Assembly: GCA_947631625.1 (NCBI GenBank)
Contig: CANRMA010000013.1
Coordinates: 1 to 64,000 of the forward strand
Source: an uncultured Lachnospiraceae bacterium
GTDB taxonomy: Bacteria > Bacillota > Clostridia > Lachnospirales > Lachnospiraceae
DNA: 64,000 bases
Direction: 5' to 3'
In this document: one piece after another, positions 46,405 through 57,053 of the stretch
Numbering within the stretch: the first letter of the stretch is position 1
Layout: every line of letters begins with the position of its first letter
Program-made: the position numbers and the translations under genes
The notes under the pieces: generated by a model
Told to the model about the DNA's origin: nothing
The model's database searches: none
The model's input: the letters and a program-made list of their open reading frames with translations, nothing else

Positions 46405-49400
46405 ATGAAACAGATGAAAAGGTGGACGGCGCTGATGCTTGCGGCCTGCCTTGTTGTGGACGGAGGCGCCTTTAATGTATTGGCGGCCGAGAACAGCGCA
46501 GGGTATGTGCAGGAAGCGGATGAGCCTGCTTCGGAAAGCGGTGTCGAAAGCGGGGGGGGGCAGAGCTGAAAACGCGGAAAGCGAAACTAAGGCTAATGCT
46601 GACGACAGCGACACAACGCTTGAAGAAGACGGCGTAAGGAAAAGCGATACGGAAGAAACCGACGCAGAGGAAGCAGGTGCGGAAGAAGACGGCTCTTTTG
46701 ATGCTGTAGAAGAAAGCGCTCCCGATACGGAAGAAGATAATGCTTCGAACGTTGTAGAGGGAGAGATTTCAAATAATGAAGAAGATAATATCCCGGGAGC
46801 TGAAGAAGCTGATCCTGCCGAAACTACGGATAACGATGTTTTCGAGATCAGCGCGGAAGAACAGGATATGACCGTTGATGAGCTCATGGCGCTGCCGGTT
46901 GAGGACAGGCTTGCGCAAATGAGTTCGGATGATGAAATCGCCAGCGGGACTTATGGTGATGTTGCGTGGGTTATTGATGCTTCCGGTAAGCTGACGGTTA
47001 ATGGCACGTGGCCAAATCCTACTAATACGAATATGCCGTGGGTTTCTAAGAGAGATTCTATCATATCCGCAGAAATTAATCTTAGCGGTTTGAAAAATGC
47101 AGGTGGAATGTTTAATTCTTACAGCAACCTGAAAAGTTTGGATCTAAGCGGTTTTGATACATCTGAAGTAACCTGGATGGGCGGTATGTTTTCAGGCTGT
47201 ACCAGTCTTACGGATATTGATTTGAGCGGCAGCTTTAACACATCAAAAGTAGAAAACATGAACGGTATGTTCGAAAAGTGCAGCAGCTTGGAAAGTCTGG
47301 ATCTGAGCAGCTTTGATGTGTCGAAAGTGGAAAATATGCAGATGATGTTCTATTGTTGTGCTGCTCTTACAGATATTGATTTAAGCAGTTTTGGTAAATC
47401 AAACGTAAAGGATATTAGGTATATGTTCGCCGGGTGCAGCAGCTTAAAAAGTCTGGATCTAAGCAGCTTTGATGTGTCGAAAGTGGAAATTATGTGGGGT
47501 ATGTTCAATGGATGCACAGCTCTTACAGAGATTAAATTAGGCGACTTTGATACCTCGAATGTAACTGGTATGAGCAGAATGTTTGCTGGTTGCGAAAACC
47601 TTGCCAGTCTGGATGTAAGCGGCTTTAATACATCAAAAGTAACGAGTATGAGCGGCATGTTTTCTGGGTGCAAAAACCTTGCCGGTCTGGATGTAAGCGG
47701 CTTTGATACCTCGAATGTAATTACTATGCAAAACATGTTTAATAGTTGCGAAAACCTTGCCAATCTGGATGTAAGCGGCTTTAAAACATCTAATGTAACG
47801 AATATGTCCGGAATGTTTTCTGGGTGCGAAAACCTTGCCGGTCTGGACGTAAGCGGCTTTGATACCTCGAAAGTAACGGATATGAATCATATGTTCGAGT
47901 CTTGTAGAAACCTTAAGGAACTTGATGTAAGCCATTTTGATACGTCGAATGTAACAGACATGAGTTATATGTTTGATGGATGCAAAAACTTTGCCAGTCT
48001 GGATGTAAGCGGCTTTAAAACATCGAAGGTAACAAACATGAATGATATGTTTTCTCAGTGCGAAAACCTTGTCAGTCTGGATGTAAGCGGCTTTGATACC
48101 TCGAATGTAACTACTATGCAAGGCATGTTTGGTTATTGCTACAATCTAAGCAGTCTGGATCTGAGCAGCTTTGATGCGTCTAATGCAAGAATGGGACATA
48201 TATTTATGTACAGTAACAACCTTAAAGTAATCAATACTCCAAAGAATGTTAAAGAATCGGTTGAACTGCCCGAAGGAACGTGGCTTATGCCCGACGGTAA
48301 AGAGATTAATGAACTTCCGATGAACAATAGCGAAAGTATAACGATAACCAGGAAAGACAGCGGCAGCGGCGGAACCGGAGGCGGCAGTACAGATAATCCC
48401 GGCGGCGGAACCGGAGACAGCGGCGGTACGGACAATCCCGGCGGCGGTTCGGGAGACAGCGGTGAAACAGACACCCCCGGCGGCGGTTCGGGAGGCAGCG
48501 GTGAAACGGATAAACCCGAAAATACGGAAGGCCTCAAGTTCGGTTTTGTAAGCAGCGACGGCAGCCTTACGGATAAGGTAACTTATATCTACACCGGAAA
48601 CGCCATAACCCCTGCCGTATCGGTGACCAACAACGGCGAAACCCTTGTGGAAGGTACCGATTATACGGTCAAATATTCAAACAATATCAAAGTGACTGAG
48701 AGCGCACAAGTCACCATAAGCGGCAAAGGCAACCTGTCCGGCAAAAACCGGTCTCTTACATTTACAATTAAGGCAAAGAAGCTCGATAACTCCGATATAT
48801 CAACAGATGATAAAACCGCGCCCGCGGTTGAAGTCGATACCGTAACGGTGGCAGAGGGCGCCAAAGCCTCTCCGGTCATCACATATAACGGAGTACAGCT
48901 TAAAAATAACAAGGACTTTACCCTTTCCGATAACGATAAGAACCATAAGTGGTCTCTTAATGAAAGCAATCCGACCATAACAGTCACAGGCAAGGGGAAT
49001 TTTGAAGGAACCACAACGCTTAAGGTTGTCGTGATATCCAAAGCGCAGCAGAAGAATGTCAAGATCAAAGCCGACATAACCAAAGGCTTCAAAGGCTATA
49101 CATATGACGGAACGCCCAAGTATCTTGAGAAAAACTTAAGCGTATATACGGCGCAGACTCAGGCAGGACAGGCAGAACAGCTTAAAAAAGACACTGATTA
49201 TGTCATATCCTATCCTTCGGATATCACAAGTGCGGGAACCAAGAAGATAATCATTACGGGAATAAGCGAAAGATGCATGGGAAGCGTCACCAAGTCCTAC
49301 AAGATCACTCCCAATAAAGCCGTTCTTACGGTTGAATATGATAAAGATAACAAAGGTTATGCTTATGTAAGGACGGGAACGAAAGTAGACGACCTTGTAG

Positions 49401-50176
49401 TAAAAGTTGGAAATACCGTATTAACGGAAGGAAAAGACTACAAGGTAACGTACAGCGGCAACAAGAATGTAGGAAGCAAGGCCAAATTCACCGTAACGGG
49501 CATCGGAAACTACAAAGGCAGCAAAGCAGCCAATAACAAATTTACAATAAATGCAGTGGTACTGAACAATAATAAGAACAGCGGATCGACAGAAGGGCTT
49601 AAGATAATCTCCAAAGACATGGTATTTAAAAAAGCGGGCGTCTATAAATCTGCGCCATATGTGGATCTTGACGGAGTGACGCTCAAGAGATCTGACTATA
49701 CGGTCAGCTACTACCTTGACGATCCGCGGGATAACCCGAGTCCCAGGGTGATGGATAGTCATAATAAGGTGACAGCAGGAGACACCACCGTATGGGTGAA
49801 AGTAGTCGGGAAAGGCAATTACAAGAGTGATGATAACACCTGTTATGCAGTAGGTTCATATAAGGTCTGCGCTAAACCGGACACAGGAATTGACCTGTCC
49901 AAAGCCAAGATAAGCTTTAAGGACAGTAAGGGAACAGCCATAAAGAAGACAGAGTACACCGGAAATCCTATAGACGGCGACAACATCAAAGTGGAAGTGA
50001 CCTGTAAGGTAAACGGTCAGAACAAAGTATTGGAAGAGAATAAAGATTACACGGTAGAATTTGTCAACAACGTAAACAAAGGCAAGGCGACAGTGATAAT
50101 CAAGGGCGCCGAAGGTCAGACAGCCTATGTAGGCAGCAAGACGGCCACTTTCAGCATAGTTGCCAGGAAACTATAA
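46405..50176 (+). CDS. large secreted BspA-like repeat protein, frame broken at a G9 tract
   Basis: Starts at ATG 46405 behind AGGAAGGAG. Residues 1-28 are a Sec signal peptide (MKQMKRWTALMLAAC start, cleavage near VLAA). At 46552-46560 nine G residues push the frame into a TGA six codons later; with eight G the reading continues for a ~1,256-residue protein. Downstream, in the shifted frame: a Glu/Asp/Ala-rich stretch, about 14 BspA/DUF285 repeats of 26 residues (MFSGC, then LDVSGF, DTSNVT), a Gly/Ser/Asp/Pro linker and several MBG/Ig-like modules (ITPAVSV, YTVKYSNN; FTIKAKKL). No LPXTG or clear anchor. Likely a cell-surface adhesin whose expression depends on the G count. Confidence 0.88.
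46552..46560 (+). promoter_or_regulatory. G9 homopolymer, candidate phase-variation switch
   Basis: Nine G inside the coding sequence 49 codons after the start. With nine the product stops after GGGQS; with eight it enters the long open frame (GGGRAENAE). Poly-G tracts of this size are the classical substrate for slipped-strand phase variation. A sequencing or assembly error is possible. Confidence 0.75.
47110..48230 (+). repeat. 78-bp coding repeats of the BspA-like protein
   Basis: About 14 copies of a 26-codon unit. Copies 7-13 (about 47579-48130) are nearly identical at DNA level around AACCTTGCCAGTCTGGATG; outer copies are more diverged. This internal homogeneity implies recent duplication or conversion. 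Confidence 0.85.
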
Positions 50177-50191
50177 AACAGTATTGTTTAT

Positions 50192-50235
50192 AAAAATCAT
50201 GACCACCGATCCGTAAAGACGGTGGTTATGATTTT
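50192..50235 (+). terminator. terminator after the surface-protein gene
   Basis: AAAATCATGACCACCG pairs with CGGTGGTTATGATTTT, followed by T-rich sequence. Confidence 0.85.
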
Positions 50236-50261
50236 TTATATTTTATGGTAACTGAAAGTGT

Positions 50262-50290
50262 TTGCATAAACTGTTCTGCTATGATACAAT
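50262..50290 (+). promoter_or_regulatory. predicted promoter
   Basis: TTGCAT at 50262-50267, 17-base spacer, TACAAT at 50285-50290, about 60 bases before the SHOCT-like gene. Confidence 0.65.
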
Positions 50291-50349
50291 TATATAGAAA
50301 AGAATTATATTGTCGAGTTTCGACATAATTTTTAATTGGGGTGATAGAT

Positions 50350-51918
50350 GTGGCACAAATGTTTGAATGTGAACTTCCAAAGGGATTTTTAAAAAAAGTA
50401 CACAGTAGAGAAAAGAGCCTTTTTCTTTCGATATCCCCTACGACGATAACCGGAAAAGCGATAATATATCAGGAGAGCGCCCAGATGGAGTATGTGGGTG
50501 ATGTTAATTATCAGATAAACGCGGTTACAAGATATGAGAGGACCATGTATAAGAAAATGAATGCCTTTGCTGTAAGTGTGCGCAGCGGAACTCTTTACGG
50601 GATGGAAAAGTTTAAATTGATATTTCCCGTGATGAAAGATATTGATAAGGCCATATCCATGTTGGATGAATATACGATTGCCAGTAAGGGAGACGTAAGG
50701 GGCTATGTTTCCCAGACGCCTGTAAAACCGATCATGGTAACGCCGCTTCCGGAAAGGGTAGCAAAACCGATGGAGGAACCGAATCGGGATATTGCCCGGG
50801 CACAGAAACAGGTACCGGAGCGCCAACCTGCGGCATCGCATGAAGCGCAGCGTCCCGTAAATGCTCCTGCGCAGCCGCAGCCCGCGCCGACCGTTAAAGC
50901 ACAGCCTGCAACGGAGACGTCGCCGTCAAAGTCCGGCAGCGGAAAGAATGCGGAGGAAGAGCTTAAAAAGCTTGAAGCCATTTATCAGACCGGAATGATC
51001 TCCAAAGAGGAATATAAGAGCAAAAAAGCGGAGTGTGTCAGCGATATATACGGATTAAATGAATTTTACGATAAGCTTAAAGTCAATCTTCAGTATCAGG
51101 AGATCGGTTTCCTTTCCAAAGAAGAGTTTGTTGATTTTAAGAAAGAAACGATCGACTCCTGTTCTGATTTTACCAATGTATCCAATGACGTTTATACACG
51201 TAATCTGAAGAAGATAGTGCTTCTAAATCTCACTGATATAGTAACGGACGCCGAGTATGACAGTATACGTGATAAGATTATCAAAGATGTGCAATATGAA
51301 GCCGACGATCCGGAAGATGTGGTCGTATCGAAAGTGGAAAGATGGCCCATCTTAAAGGAGTATGAGTTTATCTCAAAGGAGCAGTGCGACAGTTTTATAA
51401 ATGAGGTGGCGGAGGATACCAAGATCAAGGCTGCGGACAGCGTTTCCGAGTTGGAGCATAAGCTTAAGCGCCTGACTACGCTTTCCAATACTTTCATTTT
51501 TACGCCGAAAGAGTTTGAGCAGAAAAAGAAAGACTTTATTGCCGACATGTCCGAGATAGATTATGCTTCCGATGCAAAATTCAAGAGGCAGATCGAGCAT
51601 CTTATGACTTTATATCGGTGCGGTTGGCTGAAAGAGGCGGAATACCAGGATAAGACGAAGGAAATATTGCAGACTATTGATAAGGAAAGTGATGCGGTCA
51701 GGAAATTACAGATGTACGGACTGCTTGTTGACGTCAAATTTATTACGCCGGACGTTTATGATAAGTACAAACAGAACATGATCGATAAGATATTCTCAAA
51801 TTACAGCGATATCAATGAACTGAAACGGCGGGCGCAGACTTTGATGGAGCTTAACAAGGCCGGCGTTATCAACGAAAACGAATTTGCGGGATTCAAGAAA
51901 AAATTGCTGTCCATGTAA
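50350..51918 (+). CDS. SHOCT-like repeat protein of unknown function
   Basis: 522 residues from a GTG at 50350 (7 bases after GGGGTG); a GTG at 50341 and ATG at 50359 are alternatives. Residues 1-110 are a small beta-rich domain (SLFLSISPTTITGKAIIY). Residues about 115-205 are low complexity, rich in Pro/Ala/Gln. From about 208 there are repeated short helical hairpins with the SHOCT look: LKKLEAIYQTGMISKEEYKSKK, LQYQEIGFLSKEEFVDFK, TLSNTFIFTPKEFEQKK, LYRCGWLKEAEYQDK and ELNKAGVINENEFAGFK. No signal peptide. SHOCT units occur in oligomerising proteins; role not known. Confidence 0.75.
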   Translation: MAQMFECELPKGFLKKVHSREKSLFLSISPTTITGKAIIYQESAQMEYVGDVNYQINAVTRYERTMYKKMNAFAVSVRSGTLYGMEKFKLIFPVMKDIDKAISMLDEYTIASKGDVRGYVSQTPVKPIMVTPLPERVAKPMEEPNRDIARAQKQVPERQPAASHEAQRPVNAPAQPQPAPTVKAQPATETSPSKSGSGKNAEEELKKLEAIYQTGMISKEEYKSKKAECVSDIYGLNEFYDKLKVNLQYQEIGFLSKEEFVDFKKETIDSCSDFTNVSNDVYTRNLKKIVLLNLTDIVTDAEYDSIRDKIIKDVQYEADDPEDVVVSKVERWPILKEYEFISKEQCDSFINEVAEDTKIKAADSVSELEHKLKRLTTLSNTFIFTPKEFEQKKKDFIADMSEIDYASDAKFKRQIEHLMTLYRCGWLKEAEYQDKTKEILQTIDKESDAVRKLQMYGLLVDVKFITPDVYDKYKQNMIDKIFSNYSDINELKRRAQTLMELNKAGVINENEFAGFKKKLLSM

Positions 51919-51972
51919 TTGCGTTGATTTATATACGTGATTATGGCAAATGTTATAATTAAAAATTCCCTC

Positions 51973-52001
51973 TTGTCAAATGTTATCCTAAGTGGTAAAA
52001 T
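51973..52001 (+). promoter_or_regulatory. rpsO promoter
   Basis: TTGTCA at 51973-51978, 17-base spacer, TAAAAT at 51996-52001. The ~85-base leader up to the rpsO ATG contains self-complementary segments, as expected where S15 binds its own mRNA; the structure was not computed. Confidence 0.75.
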
Positions 52002-52091
52002 ACTAGAGTATGAGTTCAGCCGATGCCCAGATTGCGGAGACTCCAACCTTAATCTTAGTATCAGGCGGTTTGAAAAGAGAGGAGAAAAAAT

Positions 52092-52358
52092 ATGATTTCC
52101 AAAGAAAAGAAAGCAGCAATCATCAAAGATTATGCAAGAACGGAAGGCGACACAGGTTCACCGGAGGTTCAGATCGCAATTCTGACAGCAAGGATTCAGG
52201 AGTTGACAGAGCATTTAAAAGTTAATCCCAAAGACCATCATTCCAGAAGAGGTCTTCTTAAAATGGTAGGTCAGAGACGTGGATTGCTTACCTATCTTAA
52301 AAATAAAGATATCGAGAGATATCGTGCTCTGATAGAGAAATTAGGACTTAGAAAATAA
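52092..52358 (+). CDS. rpsO: 30S ribosomal protein S15
   Basis: 88 residues, full length. Signatures: [22 protein letters not shown] and [21 protein letters not shown], the helices that bind 16S rRNA helix 22. AAGAGGAG before ATG. rpsO is followed by pnp, the arrangement conserved in many bacteria. Confidence 0.99.
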   Translation: MISKEKKAAIIKDYARTEGDTGSPEVQIAILTARIQELTEHLKVNPKDHHSRRGLLKMVGQRRGLLTYLKNKDIERYRALIEKLGLRK

Positions 52359-52414
52359 AAGGCGAAAGGCGGGCGCAGAGCCGGTTAATACCGGCTTTTC
52401 CGTCTTTGCCTTTT
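52357..52414 (+). terminator. rpsO-pnp intergenic hairpin
   Basis: AAAAGGCGAAAGGCGG pairs imperfectly with CCGTCTTTGCCTTTT around an inner GCCGGT-TAAT-ACCGGC stem, followed by TATTTTT. Likely a partial terminator or RNA-processing site between rpsO and pnp. Confidence 0.7.
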
Positions 52415-52445
52415 ATTTTTGCAATATCATTAAGGAGAGAAAATT

Positions 52446-54536
52446 ATGTATAAGAGTTACACAATGGAGCTTGCCGGACGTACGCTTCGCGTAGATATCG
52501 GCAGAGTAGGAAAACAGGCAAACGGCTGCGCCTTTATGCAGTACGGTGATACTACGGTATTATCTACGGCAACTGCGTCGGAGAAACCCAGAGAAGGAAT
52601 TGACTTTTTCCCCTGCAGTGTTGAGTACGAAGAGAAATTATATGCGGTAGGTAAGATACCCGGTGGTTTTAACAAAAGAGAAGGTAAAGCGTCTGAGAAC
52701 GCGATATTGACCAGTAGAGTCATTGACCGTCCTATGAGACCTTTATTTCCGAAGGATTACAGAAATGATGTAACTTTAAATAATATGGTAATGAGCGTGG
52801 ATCCCGAATGCCGTCCCGAACTTGTTGCGATGCTTGGAACGGCCATTGCAACCTGCATTTCGGATATTCCTTTTGACGGTCCCTGCGCAATGACACAGAT
52901 CGGCATGGTTGACGGTGAATTTATCGTAAACCCTTCACAGGAAAAATGGGACAAGGGTGATTTGAGACTGACTGTTGCCTCGACTGCGCAGAAGGTCATT
53001 ATGATCGAGGCAGGCGCCAATGAGATCCCGGAAGAGAAGATGATTGAGGCCATTTATAAGGCTCATGAAATAAACCAGACCATAATCGCTTTTATTAATC
53101 AGATAGTGGCGGAGGTGGGCAAGCCCAAGCACAGTTATGAAAGCTGTGCGGTTCCCGAAGAACTTTTTGAAGAGATTAAGAAGATAGTTCCGCCCGCTGA
53201 GATGGAAGAAGCAGTATTTACGGACGAGAAACAGGTTCGTGAAGATAATATAAGAAAGATAACCGAGAAGTTGGAAGAGGCTTTTGCGGAGAATGAAGAT
53301 TATCTTGCGGTATTGGGCGAAGCCATTTATCAGTATCAGAAAAAGACGGTCCGCAAGATGATATTAAAAGACCATAAACGTCCTGACGGTCGTGAATTGA
53401 CGCAGATCCGTCCGCTTGCGGCGGAAGTGGATATCATTCCCAGAGTGCATGGCTCCGCAATGTTCACCCGCGGACAGACGCAGATATGCAACGTATGTAC
53501 GCTCGCGCCTTTATCCGAGGTTCAGAAGGTGGACGGCTTAGACGAGAACATAACAACCAAACGATATATGCACCATTATAATTTCCCTTCATATTCGGTA
53601 GGAGAGACTAAGGTAAGCCGCGGTCCCGGACGCAGGGAGATAGGTCATGGAGCGCTTGCCGAGAGGGCGCTTTTGCCGGTGCTTCCTTCGGAAGAGGAGT
53701 TCCCTTATGCGATACGTACCGTATCGGAGACTTTTGAGTCCAACGGCTCTACCTCAATGGCGTCTACCTGCGCTTCCTGTATGTCGCTTATGGCTGCAGG
53801 CGTGCCGATCAAGAAAATGGTGGCAGGTATTTCATGCGGTCTTGTAACCGGAGATACGGATGATGATTTCGTACTTCTTACGGATATTCAGGGCCTTGAA
53901 GATTTCTTCGGCGATATGGACTTTAAAGTTACGGGTACGCATGACGGTATTACGGCTATCCAGATGGATATCAAGATTCACGGCCTTACCAGACCTATCG
54001 TAGAAGGCGCTATCGCAAGATGCCGTGACGCAAGGGAATACATTATGGCTAACTGTATGGTTCCTGCGATCGCAGAGCCCAGAAAAGAAGTCGGAAAATA
54101 TGCGCCTAAGATCATATCCATTAATATCGATCCCGAAAAGATCGGCGATGTAGTCGGACAGCGCGGAAAGACTATAAATGAGATAATTGCCCGCACCGGA
54201 GTTAAGATCGACATTACCGACGACGGTCAGGTGTCTGTATGCGGCACCGAAAAAGATATGATGGACAAGGCTGTCGAGATGATTAAGATCATCACTACGG
54301 ATTTTGAGGAAGGCCAGATCTTCAAGGGTACGGTAGTAAGCATAAAAGAATTTGGCGCATTCATAGAATTTGCGCCCGGCAAAGAAGGCATGGTCCATAT
54401 TTCCAAGATCGCCAAGGAGAGGATCAACCGAGTTGAAGATGTGCTTACTCTTGGCGACAAAGTTACGGTAGTCTGCCTGGGTAAAGATAAAATGGGACGC
54501 TTAAGCTTCTCAATGAAGGATGTTGCTCAGATGTAA
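52446..54536 (+). CDS. pnp: polyribonucleotide nucleotidyltransferase (PNPase)
   Basis: 696 residues, normal. Two RNase PH domains (N-terminal FFPCSVEYEEKLYAVGKIPGG with DRPMRPLFP; second PRVHGSAMFTRGQTQ, GPGRREIGHGALAERAL), then KH (GDVVGQRGKTINEII) and S1 (GTVVSIKEFGAFIEFAPGKEGMVHISKI) at the C-terminus. Phosphorolytic 3'-to-5' mRNA decay. SD AAGGAGAG. Confidence 0.99.
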   Translation: MYKSYTMELAGRTLRVDIGRVGKQANGCAFMQYGDTTVLSTATASEKPREGIDFFPCSVEYEEKLYAVGKIPGGFNKREGKASENAILTSRVIDRPMRPLFPKDYRNDVTLNNMVMSVDPECRPELVAMLGTAIATCISDIPFDGPCAMTQIGMVDGEFIVNPSQEKWDKGDLRLTVASTAQKVIMIEAGANEIPEEKMIEAIYKAHEINQTIIAFINQIVAEVGKPKHSYESCAVPEELFEEIKKIVPPAEMEEAVFTDEKQVREDNIRKITEKLEEAFAENEDYLAVLGEAIYQYQKKTVRKMILKDHKRPDGRELTQIRPLAAEVDIIPRVHGSAMFTRGQTQICNVCTLAPLSEVQKVDGLDENITTKRYMHHYNFPSYSVGETKVSRGPGRREIGHGALAERALLPVLPSEEEFPYAIRTVSETFESNGSTSMASTCASCMSLMAAGVPIKKMVAGISCGLVTGDTDDDFVLLTDIQGLEDFFGDMDFKVTGTHDGITAIQMDIKIHGLTRPIVEGAIARCRDAREYIMANCMVPAIAEPRKEVGKYAPKIISINIDPEKIGDVVGQRGKTINEIIARTGVKIDITDDGQVSVCGTEKDMMDKAVEMIKIITTDFEEGQIFKGTVVSIKEFGAFIEFAPGKEGMVHISKIAKERINRVEDVLTLGDKVTVVCLGKDKMGRLSFSMKDVAQM

Positions 54537-54543
54537 TATCACG

Positions 54544-54579
54544 CCCCTTTTCCCTATTGTATTTTTAGCGGAAAAGGGG
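54544..54579 (+). terminator. terminator after pnp
   Basis: CCCCTTTTCC (54544-54553) pairs perfectly with GGAAAAGGGG (54570-54579); T-rich sequence follows. Confidence 0.8.
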
Positions 54580-54639
54580 TATTATTGTATTATTCTGTCG
54601 TAATAAATATATCGGGTTCAGAAAGGCATAGCTGTAAAA

Positions 54640-55182
54640 GTGGAGAGTAAATATACCAGACAAAGCGCAATAGAGAAATTATTGGATGGTTATGCAGCAT
54701 ATTATAATATAACAAGATTTCCGAAGGAGGAAAAACCGCTCACAGCCCTCTGTGAGTTTTTTGAACATTCGGAGAAATATGTCCTCTCCAGAAAGGCGGA
54801 GCTTTGGTCTGCCGACTGCGAGGAATTTATTTACGTATTTGATATGGAGGTGCTTACAAAAGAACTTTTTGAGAAGTGTATAGACTACGTCAAAGAGGAC
54901 GGGCTGAAAAAGGCGGATATTAAACAGGGGCATATGTATACATATATAACCCCGATTTTTATCTGTGATACTTATGAGGACATTGCTGTTAAAGCGTTAA
55001 AAAAATATCGTTTTTACAAAAGTTTTCATTTTTCACTGCATGGCTGGGCGCAGATAAATGCGGCTGCGCTTGCGCTTGCAAATGATGAGGACTGCATCAT
55101 TGCAAACAAAAGCGGACGCTATGCGGCGAAAGTTATGAAAAAAATATTATTTTCTACCAAAAAGAAAGGAAGGTTTTTTTAA
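54640..55182 (+). CDS. conserved protein encoded next to cstA
   Basis: 180 residues from GTG 54640 (GAAAGG 14 bases upstream). Soluble, no signal peptide; contains EFIYVFDMEVLTKELFEKCI, HMYTYITPIFICD and SFHFSLHGWAQINAAALAL. No family recognised with certainty. Its stop is one base before the cstA start, so co-translation is likely and a link to CstA function is reasonable. Confidence 0.75.
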   Translation: MESKYTRQSAIEKLLDGYAAYYNITRFPKEEKPLTALCEFFEHSEKYVLSRKAELWSADCEEFIYVFDMEVLTKELFEKCIDYVKEDGLKKADIKQGHMYTYITPIFICDTYEDIAVKALKKYRFYKSFHFSLHGWAQINAAALALANDEDCIIANKSGRYAAKVMKKILFSTKKKGRFF

Positions 55183-55183
55183 C

Positions 55184-56899
55184 ATGAACACATTAGTGCT
55201 TTTACTTATCTGTGTTGCAGTCCTGATCTGCGGGTATATCTTTTACGGAAGATGGCTCTGCAAGCAGTGGGGCGTAGGAGAAGGCGACATACCCACTCCC
55301 GCGCATACTATGGAGGACGGTGTAGATTACGTTCCTGCCAAAGCGCCTGTGCTTATGGGACATCATTTTTCCTCAATAGCGGGCGCAGGACCTATAACCG
55401 GTCCTATCAGTGCGGCTATTTTCGGATGGCTGCCGGTAACGCTCTGGGTATTAGTGGGCGGTATCTTTTTCGGAGGCGTGCATGACTTTGGCGCTCTGTT
55501 TGCCTCAATTCGCCACAAAGGACAGTCCATAGGCGAAATCATTTCCATTAACATGAGCAGGAGAGCAAAGAGACTTTTTATAATATTTGCTTACCTTACC
55601 CTGATCCTTGTCGTAGCGGCGTTCGCTTCGATAGTTGCTTCTACTTTCGGCGCTACATATGTTGACGGAGTCTTGGATAAGACTGCAAGCGCGGCCAATG
55701 CGTCAGTTGCGATGGTTTCTTTACTTTTTATCGCAATTGCGATAATTTTCGGCTTCTGCGTATACCGCAGAAATGCGCCCATGCTTGTTTCAACAATTTT
55801 GGGCATTGTCGCTATAGTTATATGTATGGCTGTCGGTATGAATTTCCACCCGATATATCTTTCCAATTCAGCATGGATGATAATAGTAGGGATATATATT
55901 GCGATTGCGTCCGTAACGCCTGTGTGGATACTGCTTCAGCCGCGTGACTATTTAAGTTCATTCTTATTATATGCAATGTTAATAGTGGCTTTCCTCGGAG
56001 TAATAGGCTGCCATCCCAATATCGATCCCAATCTGTTCCCGGCATTTACGGGATTTGCTGTTGCAAGCGAAAACGGTACGCAGTATCTGTTCCCGATCCT
56101 GTTTACAACGGTTGCCTGCGGCGCGATTTCCGGTTTCCATTCACTGGTATCTTCCGGCACGACGTCCAAGCAGCTTGACCATGAAAAAGAAGCAAAGCCC
56201 ATTGCATACGGCGGAATGCTTCTTGAGTGCGTACTTGCAGTACTTACTCTGTGCGCGATCGCATATGCGAGACAGATCGGCCATACTGCGGGAGCAACGG
56301 ATATTTTCGCAGGCGGTATTGCAGGTATGGTAGCCGCTATTCCTGGATTTGCAGGACTTGAAAATGTTTTGTATACGCTTTTGGTATTGACATATTCGGC
56401 ATTCTGCCTTACCTCGCTCGATACCGCAACCAGACTTGCGCGTTTTATGTTCCAGGAATTCTGGCTTGAGCCGGGACAGACCGCCAAAGACATTACCTCA
56501 GGTTGGAAAAAGGTCGCAGTTAATCCTTATTTTGCAACGATAATAACCGTTGTACTTGGCATTTTGCTTGGAATGAACGGTTACGGCAAGATATGGGGAC
56601 TGTTCGGAGCTGCCAATCAGCTTCTTGCGGGACTTGGACTTTTGGCTGTTGCCACATGGCTTGGCAATGCAGGCAAAAACAACAAGATGTTCCTTTTGCC
56701 CATGGCGTTTATGATGGTCGTGACCATATGCTCGCTTGCCATCACCGTAAAAAATCAGGTCGGCATAATTTCAGCCGGAAGCGCAGACTGGGGCGCATAT
56801 GCGCAGGTAATACTGGCAGTTTTGCTTATCGTGCTTGCGGTAGTGCTTGTTATCGAAGGAATACAGACATTGTTTGGCGGTAAGAAGAAGACTGCTTAA
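55184..56899 (+). CDS. cstA: CstA-family carbon starvation transporter
   Basis: 571 residues, about 15 hydrophobic segments. CstA signatures: HHFSSIAGAGPITGPI, GWLPVTLWVLVGGIFFGGVHDF, SGTTSKQLDHEKEAKPIAYGGM and the late LDTATRLARFMFQE. CstA/BtsT proteins import pyruvate or peptides. Shorter than E. coli CstA (about 700) but typical for Firmicutes homologues. Preceded by AGGAAGG. Confidence 0.95.
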   Translation: MNTLVLLLICVAVLICGYIFYGRWLCKQWGVGEGDIPTPAHTMEDGVDYVPAKAPVLMGHHFSSIAGAGPITGPISAAIFGWLPVTLWVLVGGIFFGGVHDFGALFASIRHKGQSIGEIISINMSRRAKRLFIIFAYLTLILVVAAFASIVASTFGATYVDGVLDKTASAANASVAMVSLLFIAIAIIFGFCVYRRNAPMLVSTILGIVAIVICMAVGMNFHPIYLSNSAWMIIVGIYIAIASVTPVWILLQPRDYLSSFLLYAMLIVAFLGVIGCHPNIDPNLFPAFTGFAVASENGTQYLFPILFTTVACGAISGFHSLVSSGTTSKQLDHEKEAKPIAYGGMLLECVLAVLTLCAIAYARQIGHTAGATDIFAGGIAGMVAAIPGFAGLENVLYTLLVLTYSAFCLTSLDTATRLARFMFQEFWLEPGQTAKDITSGWKKVAVNPYFATIITVVLGILLGMNGYGKIWGLFGAANQLLAGLGLLAVATWLGNAGKNNKMFLLPMAFMMVVTICSLAITVKNQVGIISAGSADWGAYAQVILAVLLIVLAVVLVIEGIQTLFGGKKKTA

Positions 56900-57019
56900 T
56901 TGGAGAATGCCTTGTTTCTTTTGAATGAAAACGGTATTAACGTGTAGTTTAAATATCTATGTGTCTTATTTTTATATAGGAAAAACAATTGAAAAGAATA
57001 GAAACATAGCATCATAAAT

Positions 57020-57053
57020 AAAAAGCCGACGCAGAAAATTACGTCGGCTTTTT
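57020..57053 (+). terminator. terminator after cstA
   Basis: AAAAAGCCGACG, loop, CGTCGGCTTTTT; stem is perfect, T run present. Also usable from the other strand. Confidence 0.85.

Noticed and set aside
46439-46560. Open frame from 46439 as the true start of the large surface protein
   Set aside because: Its first ~40 residues are an out-of-frame reading of the signal peptide region with no ribosome site; the real start is at 46405.
47350-48121. Long minus-strand ORFs antisense to the BspA repeats, and the array itself as a possible CRISPR
   Set aside because: The 78-bp periodicity comes from coding repeats without unique spacers; antisense frames merely mirror it.
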